Shown here: piece after piece, positions 8,974 to 19,173 of the stretch
Layout of the letters: each line of letters starts with the position of its first letter
Numbering within the stretch: position 1 is the first letter of the stretch
Assembly (NCBI RefSeq): GCF_000368865.1
Contig: NZ_KB849725.1
Location: forward strand, 54,438-118,437
Direction: 5' to 3'
Origin: Acinetobacter bouvetii DSM 14964 = CIP 107468
GTDB lineage: Bacteria > Pseudomonadota > Gammaproteobacteria > Pseudomonadales > Moraxellaceae
Length of the DNA stretch: 64,000 nucleotides
Notes under the pieces: model-generated
The model's input: the letters and a program-made list of their open reading frames with translations, nothing else
Databases searched by the model: none
Told to the model about the DNA's origin: nothing
Program-made: the position numbers and the translations under genes

Positions 8974-9001
8974 TAAAAAAAGCCCAGGCAGGGCTTTTTT
9001 T
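8974..9001 (-). terminator. Terminator after fkpB
   Basis: The stem AGCCC-AGGCA-GGGCT is flanked by A and T runs, so it is potentially bidirectional. It lies 13 bp past the fkpB stop codon. A second small hairpin (GCCCGAAATTCGGGC, 8958-8972) lies directly beyond. Confidence 0.87.
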
Positions 9002-9014
9002 AGAGCAAGCGGTT

Positions 9015-9497
9015 TTACATCAGTTTTACGCCTTGCTGTCCGGCAGGCGTCACTTTGAATATTTCCACTTCAAAGGTAATGTTTTTACCGGCTAAAGGGT
9101 GATTAAAGTCAACTTCGGTAATGTCTTCACCGACCGTTTTAATCACGCCAAACAGGCTTTGCTTGGCTTTATCTTCAAACTCAATCATATGGCCAACCAC
9201 AGGCGCAGGATCAAATTTGACGGTATCAAATTTTTGCACATTTTCAGCATTCCACGGGCCAAAAGCGTCTTCCGGCGGCAGGCTGACTGTGCGGCGGTCG
9301 CCAGCACGCAGGCCAAACAGGGCTTTTTCAAAGCCAGGCAATAAGCTACCGTCACCGATTACTAAGCTGACAGGTTCTTCGCGGCTGCGGGTATTGTCAA
9401 TTTCTACGCCGTTTTCAATAGCAACCGAAAAGTGAAGCTCCACTTTGGCGCCGTCTTCAATACGGGTTTCTTCGTTTGGATTAATAAAATCAGTCAT
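9015..9497 (-). CDS. fkpB: FKBP-type peptidyl-prolyl isomerase, SlpA/FkpB type
   Basis: A 160-residue protein of the SlpA/FkpB family, which catalyses cis-trans isomerisation of peptidyl-proline bonds. The FKBP half-domains are split by an insert-in-flap (about residues 65-130) containing DAFGPWNAENVQ and FNHPLAGKNITFEVEI, the family hallmark. There is no signal peptide. The start at 9497 ([10 protein letters not shown]) overlaps the lspA stop by 8 bp, implying translational coupling; a frame extending to 9515 was rejected. ileS-lspA-fkpB is the usual gammaproteobacterial order, often followed by ispH, which is not here. Confidence 0.93.
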   Translation of the reverse strand: MTDFINPNEETRIEDGAKVELHFSVAIENGVEIDNTRSREEPVSLVIGDGSLLPGFEKALFGLRAGDRRTVSLPPEDAFGPWNAENVQKFDTVKFDPAPVVGHMIEFEDKAKQSLFGVIKTVGEDITEVDFNHPLAGKNITFEVEIFKVTPAGQQGVKLM

Positions 9498-10032
9498 TTT
9501 TTTGCGCTTCCGCACGTTGAATACGCTGCTTCTCTAGGAAGAAGGTATCAATCAGCAATAAGATGGTGCCAAGGGTAATGGCACTGTCTGCAATATTAAA
9601 AGCAGGGAAGTGGCTGTTGTTGTAATACACGTGAATAAAGTCTACGACATAGCCCAATGACATGCGGTCAATCAGGTTACCGATTGCGCCACCTAAAATC
9701 AGCGCAATTGCAATCGGGAGAATCTTCACAGTTTTTGGCATACGCATCAGCCAAAATACAAAAATTACAGACACTAAACCTGCCAGTGAAGTAAAGAAAT
9801 AACGCTGCCATCCGCCGGCATCGGACAAGAAACTAAAGGCTGCGCCATAGTTATGCAGTAATGTCCAATTTAAAAAGGGCAGTACCGGCACAGGATCTGC
9901 ATAATTCAGATGCGTGCTGGCAATATGCTTGGTCCATTGATCCAAAATAATCGCAATAATGGATAAGCCCACCCACACTAAATTGTGCGGGTAGAATTGG
10001 AATAAGCCCTTTTTTTCTTGCGGATTAGGCAT
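9490..10032 (-). CDS. lspA: Lipoprotein signal peptidase II
   Basis: A 180-residue inner-membrane aspartyl protease that cleaves signal peptides from diacylated prolipoproteins. Four hydrophobic segments are present. The catalytic Asp residues lie in [10 protein letters not shown] and FNIADSAI, with GNLIDR just before. The ATG at 10032 overlaps the ileS stop by 8 bp, and the longer frame to 10101 lies wholly inside ileS and was rejected. Several lipoproteins elsewhere in the window would be substrates of this enzyme. Confidence 0.96.
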   Translation of the reverse strand: MPNPQEKKGLFQFYPHNLVWVGLSIIAIILDQWTKHIASTHLNYADPVPVLPFLNWTLLHNYGAAFSFLSDAGGWQRYFFTSLAGLVSVIFVFWLMRMPKTVKILPIAIALILGGAIGNLIDRMSLGYVVDFIHVYYNNSHFPAFNIADSAITLGTILLLIDTFFLEKQRIQRAEAQKND

Positions 10033-12871
10033 ATTTTCTCTCTTCGCCTTGACCTGTAGGGAGGTTAATAATACAACGAGAACAAAGGCCTGGATGTTCA
10101 TGATGTGTATTCACATCCGGCAGAACATGCCAGCAGCGCGCGCATTTTTCACCGTCAGCAGCCGATACTTTTACGCGTAAACCTTCAAGGTCAGATTCAT
10201 TGCCTTGCGCTGCGTCAAATGTGTTGACCAGCACCTGAGAGGTAATGAGGACGAAACGAAGCTCATCGCCTAGGCGGTCAAGAACAGTTTTCAGGTCTTC
10301 AGATGCCCAAAGCTCTACTTTCGCAGACAGGTTGGAACCGACTGTTTTCTCGTTACGCGCAGCTTCAATGTGCTTGTTCACTGCAGATTTCACAGCAATC
10401 AGGGTTTGCCATTCTGCTTCAGAAACCACGTTTGCAGCCGATGCTGCAGGAATGTCATACCACTCAGCAGTAAAGACATATTTCTCTGACTGCTCAGGAA
10501 TCAGCGGCCAAGCTTCTTGCGCTGTGAAGCTCAAGATTGGCGCCATCCAGCGCACAAAGGCTTGAACCAAATGATACAGCGCTGTTTGCGCAGAATGCCG
10601 CGCTGCAGAGTCCGCTTTGGTGGTGTACTGACGGTCTTTGATGATGTCTAAGTAGAAACCGCCCAAGTCATTGATACAGAAATTGGTCAAGGCATTGGTG
10701 ACGGTATGGAAGTTCATATCTTCGTAAGCTTGCTGAACAGTTTTCTGAACGTCAGCCGCGCGCTGCAGGATGTATTGATCAAGCGCGATCAATTGATCTA
10801 CAGGAAGCGCGTCTGTTGATGGCTTGAAGCCATTTAAGTTGGCCAGCAAGAAACGAAGCGTATTGCGGATGCGGCGGTAACCGTCAGATGCGCGGCTGAA
10901 GATTTCTTTACCTGCGGTCATTTCATAACGGTAGTCGGCAGATGCGATCCAGAAGCGTAAACCGTCTGCACCCATGTCTTTAATGATGTCTTGCGGGGTA
11001 ATGATGTTACCCAAAGACTTCGACATCTTGCGGCCTTTTTCATCCACCACGAAGCCATGCGTTAACAAGCCTTTGTAAGGCGCACGTTCATTGATCGCAA
11101 TAGAAGTTAAAAGCGAAGACTGGAACCAGCCGCGGTGCTGGTCTGAACCTTCAAGGTACAAATCAGCAGGATCTGTTAATTCTTCACGTTCACGCAGTAC
11201 TGCGTAGTGGGTTGTACCAGAGTCGAACCATACGTCTAGGGTATCGCGTACCGCATTGTACTGTTCAGCATCTGCACCGATAAACGCTGCGGCATCGCGG
11301 TTATACCAGCCGTCAATGCCTTCCTGTTCAATCAGCTTTGCCACTTCTTCGATCAGTTCAGGAGTACGCGGATGAAGCTCATTGGTGTCTTTATGCACGA
11401 AGAATGGAATTGGCACGCCCCATGTACGCTGGCGTGAAATGCACCAGTCTGGACGGCCTTCGATCATCGCCTGAATACGGTTTTTACCCCAATCCGGCAC
11501 AAAGCTGATGTCATTTTCGATGGCATTGAGTGCATTTTGACGCAGGCCTTTGGCATCCATGCTGATGAACCATTGCGGTGTCGCACGGAAGATGATTGGC
11601 GTTTTATGGCGCCAGCAATGCGGGTAGCTGTGCTTGATTGGCACATGCGCCCAAAGCTTATTGCTTTCAGACAAGGCTGTAATAATTTGAGGATTGGCCT
11701 TGTAAATATGTTCACCGGCAAAAATTGGCGCAGTTGGCAAATACACGCCGTTGCCGCCCACAGGGTTGTCCACTTTCAAGTTGTAAAGCAGGCCCACTTT
11801 GTAGTCGTCCACACCATGGCCCGGCGCCGTATGCACTGCGCCAGTACCGCTGGTTGCAATCACGTGTTCGCCTAAAATCACAGGCACTTGGCGCTCTGCA
11901 ATCAGTGGATGCTGCAACACTAAATTTTCAAGTTTTGCACCGGCAAAATCAGCCAGAACGGTAAATGCTTCAAAGCCGTAGCGTTCAGTCGCAGATTCAA
12001 CCAAATCTTTAGCTAAAATCAGGTTTTGAGCAACTTTGTTTTCGCCCGTCGCTTGGACCAATTGGTACTCAATGTCTGCATGCAGTGCAACCGCTTGGTT
12101 GGCAGGCAATGTCCAAGGCGTTGTTGTCCAGATCACGATATCTGTAGAATCGCTAACTGTAACACCTAGACGTGCAGATAAATCGGCAAGATCTACAACT
12201 GTAAAGCCGACATCAATTGCATCTGATTTTTTATCTTCGTATTCAACTTCCGCTTCGGCCAATGCTGAACCGCAGTCCAAACACCAGTTCACAGGTTTTA
12301 AGCCTGGCTCAATATGGCCCGCTTTAGCAATTGCGCCCAATGAGCGAACGATGTCTGCTTCCTGTTTGAAGTTCATAGTCAGGTATGGGTTGTCCCAATC
12401 ACCAAACACGCCCATGCGCACGAAGTCTTTCTTTTGTAATTCGACTTGAGTGTAGGCATATTCACGGCAGGCTTTACGGAATGTTGAAGCATCAACTTTC
12501 ACACCCACTTTGCCGACTTTTTCTTCTACTTTCAGTTCAATCGGCAAGCCGTGACAGTCCCAGCCCGGTACATACGGGGCATCGAAACCATCCATCACAC
12601 GACTTTTAATGATGATGTCTTTGAGCACTTTGTTAACGGCATGGCCTAAGTGAATTTGACCATTTGCGTATGGAGGGCCGTCATGAAGCACATATTTTTT
12701 CTTGCCAATACGCGACGCACGAATCTGCTGATAAATGTTGTCGGCATACCACTCTTCCAACCATTTCGCTTCACGTACTGCGAGATTTGCTTTCATTGCA
12801 AATTCAGTACCTGGGAGGTTTAGCGTGGCTTTGTAATCCACTGCATTTTCAGGAGTTTGCTTATCGCTCAT
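10025..12871 (-). CDS. ileS: Isoleucyl-tRNA synthetase
   Basis: A 948-residue class I aminoacyl-tRNA synthetase that charges tRNA-Ile, similar in length to the E. coli enzyme. The HIGH-type motif is [13 protein letters not shown] near residue 65, and KMSKSLGN is near residue 613. The editing domain lies between them, and a C-terminal zinc-binding module contains CARC and CSRC. It is the second gene of ribF-ileS-lspA-fkpB with 65 bp to ribF. No T-box is expected or seen. Confidence 0.98.
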   Translation of the reverse strand: MSDKQTPENAVDYKATLNLPGTEFAMKANLAVREAKWLEEWYADNIYQQIRASRIGKKKYVLHDGPPYANGQIHLGHAVNKVLKDIIIKSRVMDGFDAPYVPGWDCHGLPIELKVEEKVGKVGVKVDASTFRKACREYAYTQVELQKKDFVRMGVFGDWDNPYLTMNFKQEADIVRSLGAIAKAGHIEPGLKPVNWCLDCGSALAEAEVEYEDKKSDAIDVGFTVVDLADLSARLGVTVSDSTDIVIWTTTPWTLPANQAVALHADIEYQLVQATGENKVAQNLILAKDLVESATERYGFEAFTVLADFAGAKLENLVLQHPLIAERQVPVILGEHVIATSGTGAVHTAPGHGVDDYKVGLLYNLKVDNPVGGNGVYLPTAPIFAGEHIYKANPQIITALSESNKLWAHVPIKHSYPHCWRHKTPIIFRATPQWFISMDAKGLRQNALNAIENDISFVPDWGKNRIQAMIEGRPDWCISRQRTWGVPIPFFVHKDTNELHPRTPELIEEVAKLIEQEGIDGWYNRDAAAFIGADAEQYNAVRDTLDVWFDSGTTHYAVLREREELTDPADLYLEGSDQHRGWFQSSLLTSIAINERAPYKGLLTHGFVVDEKGRKMSKSLGNIITPQDIIKDMGADGLRFWIASADYRYEMTAGKEIFSRASDGYRRIRNTLRFLLANLNGFKPSTDALPVDQLIALDQYILQRAADVQKTVQQAYEDMNFHTVTNALTNFCINDLGGFYLDIIKDRQYTTKADSAARHSAQTALYHLVQAFVRWMAPILSFTAQEAWPLIPEQSEKYVFTAEWYDIPAASAANVVSEAEWQTLIAVKSAVNKHIEAARNEKTVGSNLSAKVELWASEDLKTVLDRLGDELRFVLITSQVLVNTFDAAQGNESDLEGLRVKVSAADGEKCARCWHVLPDVNTHHEHPGLCSRCIINLPTGQGEERKYA

Positions 12872-12936
12872 GCAAGTTGTCTTCCAATTTAATCAGCTAT
12901 TTGACTGACGCGTTTTACATAAAAAAATTTGGGATA

Positions 12937-13938
12937 TTAAAAGGGGAATTGGGGGTGATTCTGACGAAACTCAAGCAGTTTCTCGACATCATCATCAATT
13001 CCAGCTTTTAAGGCTTCAAGCGAAGGGTAGTTCTTTTCGCCGTGTACGTAGTTTAAGAACGTTACCCGCATTAACAGGCCATACAGATTAGCAGAAACAT
13101 CAGGAAAATGTACTTCTAATCGCCATTCGGGATGTTCCTGCGCAATGGCAGGGCGGGTGCCGACATGGCCTGCGCCAAAAAGCGCGCTTGGCGCATAGCC
13201 AGCAATGCCGGTTTTATCTGGACATTCAGATTTAACTTTATCTTTTAAAGATTCAGTTTCGCACATTACTTCCACGCCATAAATGCCATGCAGGCAAGGC
13301 TTATGGCGGTTTAAGCGCACATTGATAGTCGGGAAGTTGATGGTGCGGCCAATTTGATCACCGTATTGCACACGGCCGGTAATGCTGTATGGGCGGCCGA
13401 GCAATTTCGCGGCATGGGCTAAATCGCCTTCCTGCAGCGTTTGGCGGATTAAGGTGGAACTGACGCGCTCACCGTTCACTTCAATATTCTGCAGATCACT
13501 GACGTGGAAGCCGTAGCGCCGTAAAAATTCGCTGTTGCCTTGGCGGTTTTTGCCGAAATGATGGTCTTCACCGAGCACTAGGCTTTGCGTATTGAGTTTG
13601 GTTTTTAAAATTTCGGCAAATTCTTCAGCGCTGAGATTGCGGAAGGCATTATCAAATTTGGCCACCACAATGTAGTCCACGCCCAGCTCTGTCAGGTATT
13701 CGACTTTTTCGCGCAGTGACGTAATGCGCGGCGGGGCCTCATAGCCTTTAAAGTATTCCAGCGGCTGCGGTTCAAAAATCATGACCGCTGTTTTTAAATT
13801 CTGCTGCTGCGCAAGCGCCTGAAGCTGGCTGATCATGGCTTGATGACCCAAATGCACGCCATCAAAATTGCCAATGGTCACGGCAGTTTTGGGGAGTTGG
13901 AAATCGGACGCTAAAGCATTCAGGCGGAGCAGCTTCAT
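12937..13938 (-). CDS. ribF: Bifunctional riboflavin kinase / FAD synthetase
   Basis: A 333-residue enzyme making FMN then FAD from riboflavin. The N-terminal nucleotidyltransferase domain has GNFDGVHLGHQ (the HxGH motif). The C-terminal flavokinase domain has GRTINFPTINV and the metal-binding Thr-x-Asn. It carries a somewhat long loop rich in charged residues (about 225-265) compared with E. coli RibF. It heads the ileS-lspA-fkpB cluster, as in many gammaproteobacteria. Confidence 0.96.
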   Translation of the reverse strand: MKLLRLNALASDFQLPKTAVTIGNFDGVHLGHQAMISQLQALAQQQNLKTAVMIFEPQPLEYFKGYEAPPRITSLREKVEYLTELGVDYIVVAKFDNAFRNLSAEEFAEILKTKLNTQSLVLGEDHHFGKNRQGNSEFLRRYGFHVSDLQNIEVNGERVSSTLIRQTLQEGDLAHAAKLLGRPYSITGRVQYGDQIGRTINFPTINVRLNRHKPCLHGIYGVEVMCETESLKDKVKSECPDKTGIAGYAPSALFGAGHVGTRPAIAQEHPEWRLEVHFPDVSANLYGLLMRVTFLNYVHGEKNYPSLEALKAGIDDDVEKLLEFRQNHPQFPF

Positions 13939-14146
13939 GGGCGAATCAATACATCAAAAATTTGTAAGGGCTATATATTGCCATATTCTCACAGTTTCGT
14001 CTTGCTGTTGTGTTTTTACTCAATATTTTTCTAAGATGAGGGTAGTGATATCAGTAATTCTTATTTTAAAAATTAAAAATAATCAATTTTTCTTATTATA
14101 AAAACCTTTTAAATTAGCGATTACAGGATTTGAAGAGCAGCATGCA

Positions 14147-15277
14147 ATGAAAAAGCCATTTTATCAATTACAGCAGAAGCGTGACTTAATCCGGAATTTT
14201 ACTCCAAACTGGTTCACCGTCATTATGGGCACCGGCGTCTTGGCGCTGATTTTACCTGAATTCCCCTTTGCTCAAGCATTTATGTGGCAGCTTGGCGCCG
14301 TCTTGTGGCAAATCAATATTTTATTTTTTTTATTATTTAGCGTTTTATACGCCAGCCGCTGGCTGTTTTATACAGAAGAAGCCTGTCAAATTTTCCGGCA
14401 TCCTGTCATGAGCCTGTTCTTAGGCGCCATTCCGATGGCGCTGGCCACTTTACTGAATGGCCTGCTGAAATTCGGCACGGTGCTGTATGGGCCTGCGGTG
14501 ATCCCGCTGGCGGAAATGCTGTGGTATGCCGATGTGATTTTGGCTGTGGCCACTGCATGGCTGGTGCCTTTTTGCATGTACAGCCGCCAGCAGCATGAGC
14601 TGAAAAGCATGACCGCTGTATGGCTGCTGCCGATTGTCGCCTGCGAAGTAGCGGCAGCATCTGGCGCCGTCCTGCTGGAACATTTGCCCGCGCAAAGCCA
14701 TGCTGTCAGCATTTTATTTGGCAGCTATGTGCTGTGGGGCATGTCTGTATTGCCAGCTTTTGCGGTACTGAGCATTTTGGTGCTGCGTTTAGCGCTGCAT
14801 CAGCTGCCAAGCAAGGATATGGCGATCAGCAGCTGGCTGGCGCTGGGGCCAATTGGCACTGGAGCATTAGCGCTGCTGCTGCTCGGACAGCAAGCGCAGC
14901 GGCTGCTGCAAGCTGTGGATTTAAATGCTTTAGGCGTACTGCTGCAGCAGGCAGGCATCATGGGGGCTGTGATATTGATCGGCTTTGGACTGTGGTGGCT
15001 AGGCATTGCTGTATTCACCACACTCAAACATGCGCGGGATGGCTTGCCGTTTAACTTGGGCTGGTGGGGGATGACCTTTCCCTTGGGCGTCTTTAGCCTG
15101 AGCGTGATGAATCTTGCAGCGCAAACAGGCGTGCAGTTCATTGCAACTGGCGGCTATGTTCTGGCTGCGGCGCTGGCGCTGCTGTGGATGCTGGTATGCA
15201 GCAAAACCCTGCGCGGCTGCTATCAGGGCCATTTATTCTTCTCTCCGTGCCTCAAGGCCTATTTAGAAGGCCATTAA
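14147..15277 (+). CDS. TDT-family transporter (TehA/SLAC1-like)
   Basis: A 376-residue inner-membrane protein with about ten hydrophobic segments. NWFTVIMGTGVLALIL at residues 21-36 and a following FSVLYASRWLFY segment are typical of the tellurite-resistance/dicarboxylate transporter family (C4-dicarboxylate transporter/malic acid transport protein). Members move malate, anions or sulfite; the substrate here is unknown. It is transcribed divergently from ribF and has no obvious operon partner. Confidence 0.88.
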   Translation: MKKPFYQLQQKRDLIRNFTPNWFTVIMGTGVLALILPEFPFAQAFMWQLGAVLWQINILFFLLFSVLYASRWLFYTEEACQIFRHPVMSLFLGAIPMALATLLNGLLKFGTVLYGPAVIPLAEMLWYADVILAVATAWLVPFCMYSRQQHELKSMTAVWLLPIVACEVAAASGAVLLEHLPAQSHAVSILFGSYVLWGMSVLPAFAVLSILVLRLALHQLPSKDMAISSWLALGPIGTGALALLLLGQQAQRLLQAVDLNALGVLLQQAGIMGAVILIGFGLWWLGIAVFTTLKHARDGLPFNLGWWGMTFPLGVFSLSVMNLAAQTGVQFIATGGYVLAAALALLWMLVCSKTLRGCYQGHLFFSPCLKAYLEGH

Positions 15278-15906
15278 GCGCAGAGCTCAGCCTGTAAGCC
15301 TTTTTATAGCTGGCCATTGGGCCAGCTATAAGATGATTGGCTGCTGTGAGGAAGAGGTGGGCGCGGCAGCGCAAAATATTGTGTATGTAACGCGTACTCT
15401 TTTGCGCATGAGGGCTGGTTCCGTTCAGAACCGGGCAAACAGGGTGATGCCGCCATTGAAGTTTTACCGCATCAAATGACAGCGGAATATCATGGGGCGA
15501 CTCGTCCGGCATGGTATTTAACAGTTTGATTACGCCAGCAGGCGCTTATGAGCCGCGGGTATATGCCTGCAGCTGCAAATTTCCGATTCCGCGCTTGATG
15601 TTAAAGGCGCTGCGTCCTGCCGCGCATGCTTATACATGGAGGGTGAATCAGCAGGATATTCAAATCCTGTGTCGGCCCGCCGCAAAGGTTTGGAAGGCGC
15701 CAATCACGCATCAGCATCGCGTGTACGGCGATATGGCGCTGGAAAAAATCATTCAATCGCTGCGCAATGATTGGCCTGTGATGGCGTCGATTCTGGGTAA
15801 GCGCCCTATGCAATTTAAAATCTAGTCGAATGATAAAGGGTGAATCAATTAAGGCGGGCTTTGCGTATTTATGCTATATGCATGCAATACAGAAGCGGAG
15901 ATGCAT
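15278..15906 (+). other. Gene-poor stretch with possible decayed gene
   Basis: These 629 bp have ordinary coding-like base composition but no convincing intact gene. A 104-codon frame at 15511-15825 (plus strand, ending MQFKI) and an upstream fragment in another frame ending near 15528 (including GWFRSEPGKQGDAAIEVL) read like protein pieces. Neither is recognised and neither has a good ribosome-binding site. A frameshifted remnant is possible. No terminator hairpin with a T-run follows the TDT gene. Confidence 0.35.
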
Positions 15907-16473
15907 ATGAGTCAGGAATTTGCCTTAATGATGGCGCTGCCGAATGAATCTAAAGGCCTATTTGAACAGGCAGGCATTGAGGTGCACTACAGCGGTATCG
16001 GTAAAGTGAATGCGGCCTTTAAAGCCTTTGAGGTGATTCAAAAAACCGGCTGCAAGGTCTTGCTGAATTTGGGCACGGCAGGCAGTTCGCACTTTGATGC
16101 GCATGCGCTGGTTGAAGTTACGCAATTTGTGCAGCGCGATATGGATGTATCGCCGCTGGGTTTTGCTGTTGGCGTGACGCCGATGGATGATGATCATCCT
16201 GCAGAAATCCGCTTAGACAGCTATTTTCAGCATTTGCCGCAAGGCATTTGCGGGACAGGGGACAGTTTTGAAATTGGCCAGCCCAAAGTGCCGTGCAATT
16301 TAGTGGATATGGAAGGCTATGCGATTGCTAAGGTCTGCAAGAAGCTGGGAGTGCGCTTGGTATCCGTAAAATATATTACCGATGGCGCGAATGAGACTGC
16401 GCATTTGGATTGGGAAGAAAATTTGCTGCTGGGCGCCAGAAAGCTGCTTGAACTTTATCAGATGGTAAAATAA
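15907..16473 (+). CDS. Nucleosidase, MTA/SAH-nucleosidase-like (PNP/UDP family)
   Basis: A 188-residue protein of the phosphorylase superfamily. LNLGTAGSS near residue 54 and the ribose-binding VDMEGYAIAKVC near 131-142 are visible, as is YITDGANE, whose Asp is the catalytic acid in MTA/SAH nucleosidases. It probably hydrolyses a purine nucleoside or 5'-methylthioadenosine; it is shorter than E. coli MtnN (232) and diverged, so the substrate is open. GGAG 6 bp before 15907 sets the start, and in-frame ATGs at 15871 and 15901 are less well placed. Confidence 0.85.
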   Translation: MSQEFALMMALPNESKGLFEQAGIEVHYSGIGKVNAAFKAFEVIQKTGCKVLLNLGTAGSSHFDAHALVEVTQFVQRDMDVSPLGFAVGVTPMDDDHPAEIRLDSYFQHLPQGICGTGDSFEIGQPKVPCNLVDMEGYAIAKVCKKLGVRLVSVKYITDGANETAHLDWEENLLLGARKLLELYQMVK

Positions 16474-16496
16474 AAGCTTAATAAAGAAGAATTCGG

Positions 16497-16519
16497 CGGC
16501 CATAGATCAACTATGGCCG
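16497..16519. repeat. Inverted repeat between convergent genes
   Basis: The palindrome CGGCCATAG-ATCAA-CTATGGCCG has nine perfect pairs and lies between the ends of the nucleosidase and TetR genes. It has no T-run on either side, so it is at best a weak bidirectional terminator. Confidence 0.5.
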
Positions 16520-16547
16520 TATGCCAAATTTCTGCAAGGGGCAGAAA

Positions 16548-17168
16548 TTATTTTTCGCTGCGGGGAATTGCGCCGTAAAGCATCATATGCACTGTATGCT
16601 GAATCACGCGCTGCACCATGCTGCGGTTACGCAAGGTTTTGCCGGTCACCATTTCCATTTGCGTTGCAAAATCTGCATAGTTTTGGGTAATAGCCCAAAT
16701 ATTCAGAATAAACAATTCCGGGTCAATTTCTTTTGAAATTTTGCCTTGCTCTTGCCACATCGCAATGACTTTGGCTTTACGCTTGACTAATTTCTTTAAA
16801 GGCCCTTTTAGAATTTCAAGAATATGCGGCGCGCCTTGAATGACTTCCAGTGCAAATAAACGGGAAGCTTTAGGCTGTGTGCGCGAAACTTCAATCTTCT
16901 GCATCAAATAGTTGGTGATGGCTTCTTCGGGTTCTAATTCGGCTTCCAGCATTTGCAGCGGCGCAAGCCATTTTTGCAGCACTGTCGTCAAAACCTCAAC
17001 GTACAACGCCTCTTTATTTTCATAATAATAGAAAATATTGGATTTATGCATTTCTGCAATTTGCGCGATTTCATCCAGGCTGGCGCCATTAAAACCGTAT
17101 AGGGAAAAAACGTCCAGCGCAGCATTTAACAGCTGATGCCGTTTTTGTGTACTCTTTTTTTGTTCCAT
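16548..17168 (-). CDS. TetR-family regulator, RutR-like
   Basis: A 206-residue DNA-binding repressor. The N-terminal helix-turn-helix (about residues 8-55) includes ALDVFSLYGFNGASLDEIA and the recognition helix KSNIFYYYENKEALY. The rest resembles the YcdC/RutR C-terminal domain, including DFATQMEMVTGK. RutR controls pyrimidine degradation in E. coli, but no rut genes lie here, so the target and ligand are unknown. The start at 17168 (MEQKKST) follows family length; the frame extending to 17240 was rejected. Confidence 0.87.
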   Translation of the reverse strand: MEQKKSTQKRHQLLNAALDVFSLYGFNGASLDEIAQIAEMHKSNIFYYYENKEALYVEVLTTVLQKWLAPLQMLEAELEPEEAITNYLMQKIEVSRTQPKASRLFALEVIQGAPHILEILKGPLKKLVKRKAKVIAMWQEQGKISKEIDPELFILNIWAITQNYADFATQMEMVTGKTLRNRSMVQRVIQHTVHMMLYGAIPRSEK

Positions 17169-17539
17169 TAGCACTCTAAAACATGAAAAAAAGGGGAATG
17201 GGCAATTGTACGGCAAATCATCAGATTTGTGCATAACCAAAGCTTGTCATTTTATGACTTATGATGATTTATTTTTTAGATTGCCATTTAAAATCATGAT
17301 GATATTTGGAATTAAATCAAATTAGAAAATATAGATTGAAAATTGAGATGTATTTTGTGGATTTAGAGGCAACCAGATAAGGAAATTGAGATTCTTAAGC
17401 ACTTTAAAAGTGCGAATAGCGGGTATTCGTGGGCATTTCTCTGATTCAAATGTTATCCGTCGGAATAATGGATTTGAGATCCATTGGGTCGAAAAAATGC
17501 ACGAACCATTGATCATGCATTTTTTCGGCTGGGCCGATT
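17169..17539. other. Intergenic region, RutR-like gene to ssuB
   Basis: A gap of 371 bp, A+T-rich next to the regulator. It must hold the regulator's promoter on the minus strand, but no confident -35/-10 pair or operator palindrome was picked out. No T-run terminator was recognised after ssuB. A 64-codon frame on the minus strand (17322-17516) has no support. Confidence 0.5.
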
Positions 17540-18343
17540 TTAGGTAGCTAAAACGGCATTTAAGACGCGCTGTTCAAGTTCTGAAAAGTCGATATTTTTT
17601 TTGCGTGGACGTGGAAGCTTAACGTCGAACTGCTGTGCAATATGGCCTTTGTCCAGCAGGATAATTCGGTCTGCAAGCTGTACCGCCTCACTGACATCAT
17701 GCGTCACCAAAATGGCTGTAAAGCCTTGCTCCGTCCACAGCTTTTCAATCAGATTCTGCATGTCTAAACGGGTCAGCGCATCCAGTGCGCCTAAGGGCTC
17801 GTCCAGCAGCAAAATGCGCGGCTTATGCGAAAGGGCGCGGGCCAGCGCCGTCCGCTGGCGCTGGCCGCCAGAGAGCTGAGATGGCCACAGGCCAGCTTTT
17901 TCTTTCAGGCCGACTTTTTCCAGCATGGCGGAAGCATTGCCATGCGCATCCTTTGGCAAGCCTAACTGCACATTCTGCTCAATGCTGCGCCATGGCAGCA
18001 GGCGCGGATCCTGAAACATTACGCGGATGTCGTCAGCGCTGATGCCTTCGCGGATATGCCGTGCTGATTTGAACTTAATTTCGCCGTAGCTTTGTTTTTC
18101 CAAGTCCGCAATGAGGCGGAGCAGGGTGCTTTTTCCGCAGCCGCTGCGGCCGACAATCGCTAAAAACTCGCCTGGCTGAATGTGCAGGTCTAAATCTTCC
18201 AGCACTTTGACGCTGCCGTAAAATTTATGCAGCTGTTCGATAATAATTTCAGCGCCCAGCACCGCATGTGGGTTGATATCTGCTGCGGGGGCGGTTGGCG
18301 CCGTATTGCCGCCGGCATGACGGCCTAGGCTTAAATCAGTCAT
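17540..18343 (-). CDS. ssuB: Aliphatic sulfonate ABC transporter, ATP-binding subunit
   Basis: A 267-residue cytosolic ATPase that powers sulfonate import. Walker A is GRSGCGKST, the signature LSGGQRQR, Walker [14 protein letters not shown], followed by the switch His in LVTHDVSEA. An N-terminal extension of about 28 residues precedes the domain. It is the last gene of the operon, 14 bp after ssuC. Confidence 0.93.
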   Translation of the reverse strand: MTDLSLGRHAGGNTAPTAPAADINPHAVLGAEIIIEQLHKFYGSVKVLEDLDLHIQPGEFLAIVGRSGCGKSTLLRLIADLEKQSYGEIKFKSARHIREGISADDIRVMFQDPRLLPWRSIEQNVQLGLPKDAHGNASAMLEKVGLKEKAGLWPSQLSGGQRQRTALARALSHKPRILLLDEPLGALDALTRLDMQNLIEKLWTEQGFTAILVTHDVSEAVQLADRIILLDKGHIAQQFDVKLPRPRKKNIDFSELEQRVLNAVLAT

Positions 18344-18357
18344 TTCATGCTCCTTGA

Positions 18358-19173
18358 TTACTTTTGATAGCCTGAATGCCAGCGCAGCAGGTATTTTTCT
18401 AAAGCGACTGCCAGTACGTCCGCCAGTTTGCCCAGTAGGGCGTACAGCAGAATGCCGACAAGAACGATATCCGTCTGCAAAAATTCACGGGCATTCATGG
18501 TCATATAGCCGATGCCTGCCTGTGCTGAAATCGTTTCAGCCACAATCAGCAGCACCCAAACCAAGCCCAGTGAAAAACGCAGGCCGACCAGAATGGAGGG
18601 CATAGCGCCAGGCAGAATAATTTCTTTATACAGCTGCCAGCGGTTTAAGCCATAGCTTTTGCCCATTTCAATCAGCTGCGGATCGACCGAGCGGATGCCA
18701 TGGTAGGTATTGATGTAAATGGGAAAGAAAACGCCGATTGCGACCAAAAACAGCTTGGCGCTTTCATCAATGCCAAACCATAAAATCACCAGTGGAATCA
18801 GCGCCAGCGCTGGGATGTTGCGGATCATCTGCAGGGTGGTATCCAGCAAATTGGAGGCAATTTTGGAAGAGCCATTCAGCAGCCCCAAAAGCAGGCCTAA
18901 GCCGCCGCCAACCAATAAGCCTATTAAGGCGCGTCCGGCGCTGACTTTGACATGGCGCCAAAGCTCGCCGCTCACCAGCAAATGCCAAAATGCAGTGACC
19001 ACAGCGCTGGGTGCAGGCAGGATCCGGCTTTGCAGTAAACCTGTGGCAGAGGCAATTTGCCAGATCAAGATGAGTGCAATTGGAAACAGCCAAGGCAGCA
19101 AGCGCTGCCCGAACTGTGTTCCACGTGAAACCCGTTTTTCCTGAAGGGTTTCAGCCGAAACTGTTTTGGACAT
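18358..19173 (-). CDS. ssuC: Aliphatic sulfonate ABC transporter, permease
   Basis: A 271-residue inner-membrane permease with about six hydrophobic segments. The ABC EAA-type loop is [20 protein letters not shown], which docks with SsuB. Its ATG overlaps the ssuD stop by 1 bp (TAATG), so the two are translationally coupled. Confidence 0.94.
   Translation of the reverse strand: MSKTVSAETLQEKRVSRGTQFGQRLLPWLFPIALILIWQIASATGLLQSRILPAPSAVVTAFWHLLVSGELWRHVKVSAGRALIGLLVGGGLGLLLGLLNGSSKIASNLLDTTLQMIRNIPALALIPLVILWFGIDESAKLFLVAIGVFFPIYINTYHGIRSVDPQLIEMGKSYGLNRWQLYKEIILPGAMPSILVGLRFSLGLVWVLLIVAETISAQAGIGYMTMNAREFLQTDIVLVGILLYALLGKLADVLAVALEKYLLRWHSGYQK

Noticed and set aside
14386..15232. Several minus-strand frames of 77-113 codons
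   Set aside because: Shadows of the TDT transporter gene in G/C-rich coding sequence, with no ribosome sites and low-complexity composition.
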